From: Methanolobus psychrotolerans
GTDB taxonomy: Archaea; Halobacteriota; Methanosarcinia; Methanosarcinales; Methanosarcinaceae
Length of the DNA stretch: 43,798 bases
Assembly: GCF_002243045.1 (NCBI RefSeq)
Contig: NZ_MBKP01000015.1
Span: 1-43,798 of the forward strand
Reading direction: 5' to 3'
Part shown: piece after piece, positions 41,964-43,798 of the stretch
How positions within the stretch are numbered: position 1 is the first letter of the stretch
Layout of the letters: each line of letters begins with the position of its first letter
The notes under the pieces: generated by a model
What the model saw: the letters and a program-made list of their open reading frames with translations, nothing else
Database searches by the model: none
What the model was told of the DNA's origin: nothing
Made by a program: the position numbers and the translations under genes

Positions 41964-41971
41964 CTTGAATC
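41941..41971 (-). terminator. Terminator after the cassette E immunity gene
   Basis: GACTCAA-C-TTGAATC (41957-41971, one mismatch) is followed on the minus strand by TGCTATTTCTTTTTTTATC. It shares GCAGACTCAACTT with the terminator at 38634. Confidence 0.6.
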
Positions 41972-42017
41972 TGTTTATTTGGTTTTGTAATATTATACCG
42001 TCTTTTCAGCACACAAC

Positions 42018-42647
42018 TCAGGATTGAAACTTAGCATATTCTTCTCTGGATTTCTGTACTTCAAGGTAAATTCTGGATGGATGCCTCCACCAAAAACTCT
42101 CGGGAGCAGTTTCAACTTCAATAAAAGAGCACTCTTTCATGATCAAGTCAATATTCAACCGAAACCGACATTTTAATACATTGTCAAGAGCTTCCACTTT
42201 GATCTTCATATCATGAAGATCAAAGTCATGGTCCAGTTCCATCATCAGAATCTCTAGAATATCCCGGCCGGCTATGTCATTTCCAGTTTCGAGATCGATA
42301 GGATCAAGTTCAAGAAAGTAGCATACTGTGCTGGGGTAGGCTTTGATATAATGCTTCAATTCCTCGAAGAGTTTTTCTCTGGCATTACCTCTTTTCTGCT
42401 CAAAGGCTTCTAATCTCTTATTGATTTCTTCATATTGAACTCTTATCTCTGAAAGATTGATGCCTTTTGCTTCGTACCTTTCAATTGCAGATGCCATGGA
42501 ATGTTTGCTCAAATATGGATGGGTTATGCTGTATTTACCAAGGTGCTTCAAAGATTCATAATTCAAATCCGTCTCTTCGACATCTTTCTTATATAACTTC
42601 AAACTATTTTGGAGCGTATCAATAATATCTTCGTTCATAATGTCCAC
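42018..42647 (-). CDS. Putative immunity protein of cassette E
   Basis: A 209-residue helical, acidic protein, 7 bases after toxin E. It is paralogous to the cassette C protein: YPSTVCYFLELDPIDLE, LDHDFDLHDMKIKVEALDNV, NIDLIMKECSF and ESFWWRHPSRIY. Cytoplasmic, no signal. Toxin C and E tips are also paralogous, so this is most likely the specific inhibitor of the E tip. Confidence 0.72.
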   Translation of the reverse strand: MDIMNEDIIDTLQNSLKLYKKDVEETDLNYESLKHLGKYSITHPYLSKHSMASAIERYEAKGINLSEIRVQYEEINKRLEAFEQKRGNAREKLFEELKHYIKAYPSTVCYFLELDPIDLETGNDIAGRDILEILMMELDHDFDLHDMKIKVEALDNVLKCRFRLNIDLIMKECSFIEVETAPESFWWRHPSRIYLEVQKSREEYAKFQS

Positions 42648-42654
42648 ATTCTGA

Positions 42655-43798
42655 TTAATTTAGGTTTATAAGTTTACCTTCATTTATGAGATTGTCCACG
42701 TAATTCACTTTTGATCCATCAGGTTTCTCAAAAAGCCCAGGTATGAAAAACGTCTGAATTTCTCCAAGCTCATTTCCTGTAGCAAACTCCCCTGTAGCTC
42801 TGTTATATACTGCCATGTTCTCTATTCCTCGTTGATAGTAAATCTCAACCCCAGCAGGTCTGTTGATAAGATCAGTAGCTTTTTGCCTGTATTCTGATTC
42901 AGTTAGTATTCTACCCCATTCAAATTGATTCACTACGTGCTTATTATAATGGTTCTCAAAGTTCTTCGCCGCATCTCCAACTCTACCAGGTGACCATGCC
43001 CCGGTATATACAGTATCCAAGAGGGTTCTGGCCCTTTTAAGGTCAATTCCTTTATCGACTAGCTTTTTAACGGTTTCATAAGTAACTCCTTTGGCATTCA
43101 AGGCAGAAGCAGCCTCATCACATGTAGAATCCAGGACCTTTAATGCTGTATATGGTGGTATGTCATCAAGTACTTTGATCAGTACCTTTTGTATGTCACT
43201 AATTTTCGAAGAATACTTTGTAACAAACAAACCAACCGCGGCAGCCGTTTTTACGCCATCCCCTACACCCGAGAACGCGCCCGCAGCATTCATTGCGGCA
43301 CCAAGTTCATCACCATTAATAAGCGCCTGTACCGCATCTCGGGCATCTGCAACAGCGCCTACAACAGGCACCAGTGAGAAACCGATCCAGCCCACGAGAT
43401 AGTAGGGTGAGGATGCTATTTCATAATCAACAAGGTAGCTAAGACTTCCGTCTTCTATTCCGGTTTCACCGAACACGGCACCGAGAACTATGGCTCTGCC
43501 GATCTCAAGTGTGCTTGGACCGGAGCTTGCTTTTGTATGTTTAAGTGGCTCGGGGTCTTCGTCGTCGTCCAGTCCGTCGTGGTCAGTATCGGAACTCAGC
43601 GGATTTATTCCAAGTTCGTATTCTTCTAGGTCATTAAGGGAATCATCATCACTGTATTCCTCCGTGGGGTCGCTTATCACGTTGAAACTGTATTCGATAT
43701 ACGAGCCGGCGTTTGTCTGAAGTACTCCTACCTCCAGGCCGTCGATCAGGCCATCGCCATCGGTGTCAGGATTCTCAGGATCGGTGCAGTAAACATGG
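42655..43798 (-). CDS. Polymorphic toxin E, 5' end beyond the window: thrombospondin repeats, pre-toxin, RNase-like tip
   Basis: The frame is open to the right edge (reading HVYCTDPENPDTDGDGLIDG, then LEVGVLQTNAGSYIEY), so the GTG at 43680 is not a real start. Thrombospondin type-3 repeats (SDTDHDGLDDDEDPEPL) are followed by the pre-toxin module (LEIGRAIVLGAVFGETGI, YYLVGWIGFSLVPVVG, AAGAFSGVGDGVKTAAAVG). The tip (about last 110 residues) has NFENHYNKHVVNQFEWGR, VEIYYQRGIENMAVYNRAT and GNELGEIQTFF. This HxxxH / R / YNR.T / I.TFF pattern is typical of bacterial BECR-fold RNase toxin tips of the contact-dependent type. It is the only cassette whose N side may be complete. Delivery domains must lie to the right. 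Confidence 0.8.
   Translation of the reverse strand, partial: HVYCTDPENPDTDGDGLIDGLEVGVLQTNAGSYIEYSFNVISDPTEEYSDDDSLNDLEEYELGINPLSSDTDHDGLDDDEDPEPLKHTKASSGPSTLEIGRAIVLGAVFGETGIEDGSLSYLVDYEIASSPYYLVGWIGFSLVPVVGAVADARDAVQALINGDELGAAMNAAGAFSGVGDGVKTAAAVGLFVTKYSSKISDIQKVLIKVLDDIPPYTALKVLDSTCDEAASALNAKGVTYETVKKLVDKGIDLKRARTLLDTVYTGAWSPGRVGDAAKNFENHYNKHVVNQFEWGRILTESEYRQKATDLINRPAGVEIYYQRGIENMAVYNRATGEFATGNELGEIQTFFIPGLFEKPDGSKVNYVDNLINEGKLINLN

Noticed and set aside
30162-43798. Prophage or insertion sequence carrying the toxin array
   Set aside because: No transposase, integrase, phage structural gene, flanking tRNA or target-site duplication was seen; duplicated borders are explained by cassette homology.

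Overview
The window is archaeal and most likely from a methylotrophic methanogen of the Methanosarcinaceae (Methanolobus/Methanococcoides-like). This rests on family recognition, not on a database search. The markers are the methyl-coenzyme M reductase activation ATPase AtwA, archaeal lipid synthase GGGP synthase beside ribosomal protein L40e, the nitrogen repressor NrpR, GatCAB, and surface proteins with the PGF-pre-PGF domain and PGF-CTERM sorting tail. Intrinsic hairpin/T-tract terminators, TATA-like boxes and GGAGG/AGGTG ribosome-binding sites are visible.

Layout. (1) 1-2135, plus strand: a 5'-truncated repeat surface protein and a PGF-CTERM anchored protein, closed by two tandem terminators. 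(2) 2436-13152, minus strand: a type I restriction-modification operon in the order hsdR, AlbA_2 regulator, [repeat-rich gap], PIN-GNAT-EVE protein, ASCH-HsdS fusion, AlbA_2 regulator, hsdM. Two PUA-superfamily reader-type domains (EVE, ASCH) and a PIN nuclease are built into the R-M locus. (3) 13350-16943: a nitrogen island with a possible structured RNA, glnK, amtB, a PAS-kinase relic and nrpR. (4) 17030-30142: housekeeping and methanogenesis genes (UbiB-like kinase, DUF3303, phasin-like protein, AtwA, GGGP synthase, L40e, duplicated winged-helix regulator, GatCAB, a hypothetical protein, DUF1232, a SAM methyltransferase).

(5) 30162-43798, minus strand: the most unusual part, an array of polymorphic-toxin cassettes. 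Each cassette is a toxin gene (thrombospondin type-3 Ca-binding repeats and/or a hydrophobic pre-toxin module, then a variable C-terminal tip) followed directly by a putative immunity gene and usually a T-rich hairpin terminator. In transcription order they are E (42655 to the right edge, continuing outside), D (40938/40424), a relic at 40274, C (39345/38723, frameshifted), B (36956/35782) and A (34146/33333/31093). A chimera follows (30162), in which thrombospondin repeats are joined to a TetR regulator lacking its first helices. Cassettes A-D have no native N terminus: their open frames begin at stop codons or terminators inside homology shared with the other cassettes. They look like orphan toxin tips kept for recombination onto a full-length toxin lying to the right of the window.

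Toxin and immunity types co-vary. A and B share a PD-(D/E)XK nuclease-like tip and paralogous immunity proteins. C and E share a probable RNase tip and another immunity family. D has both a different tip and a different immunity protein. This co-variation is the strongest internal evidence for toxin-immunity pairing. Secretion route and targets cannot be read from the window.
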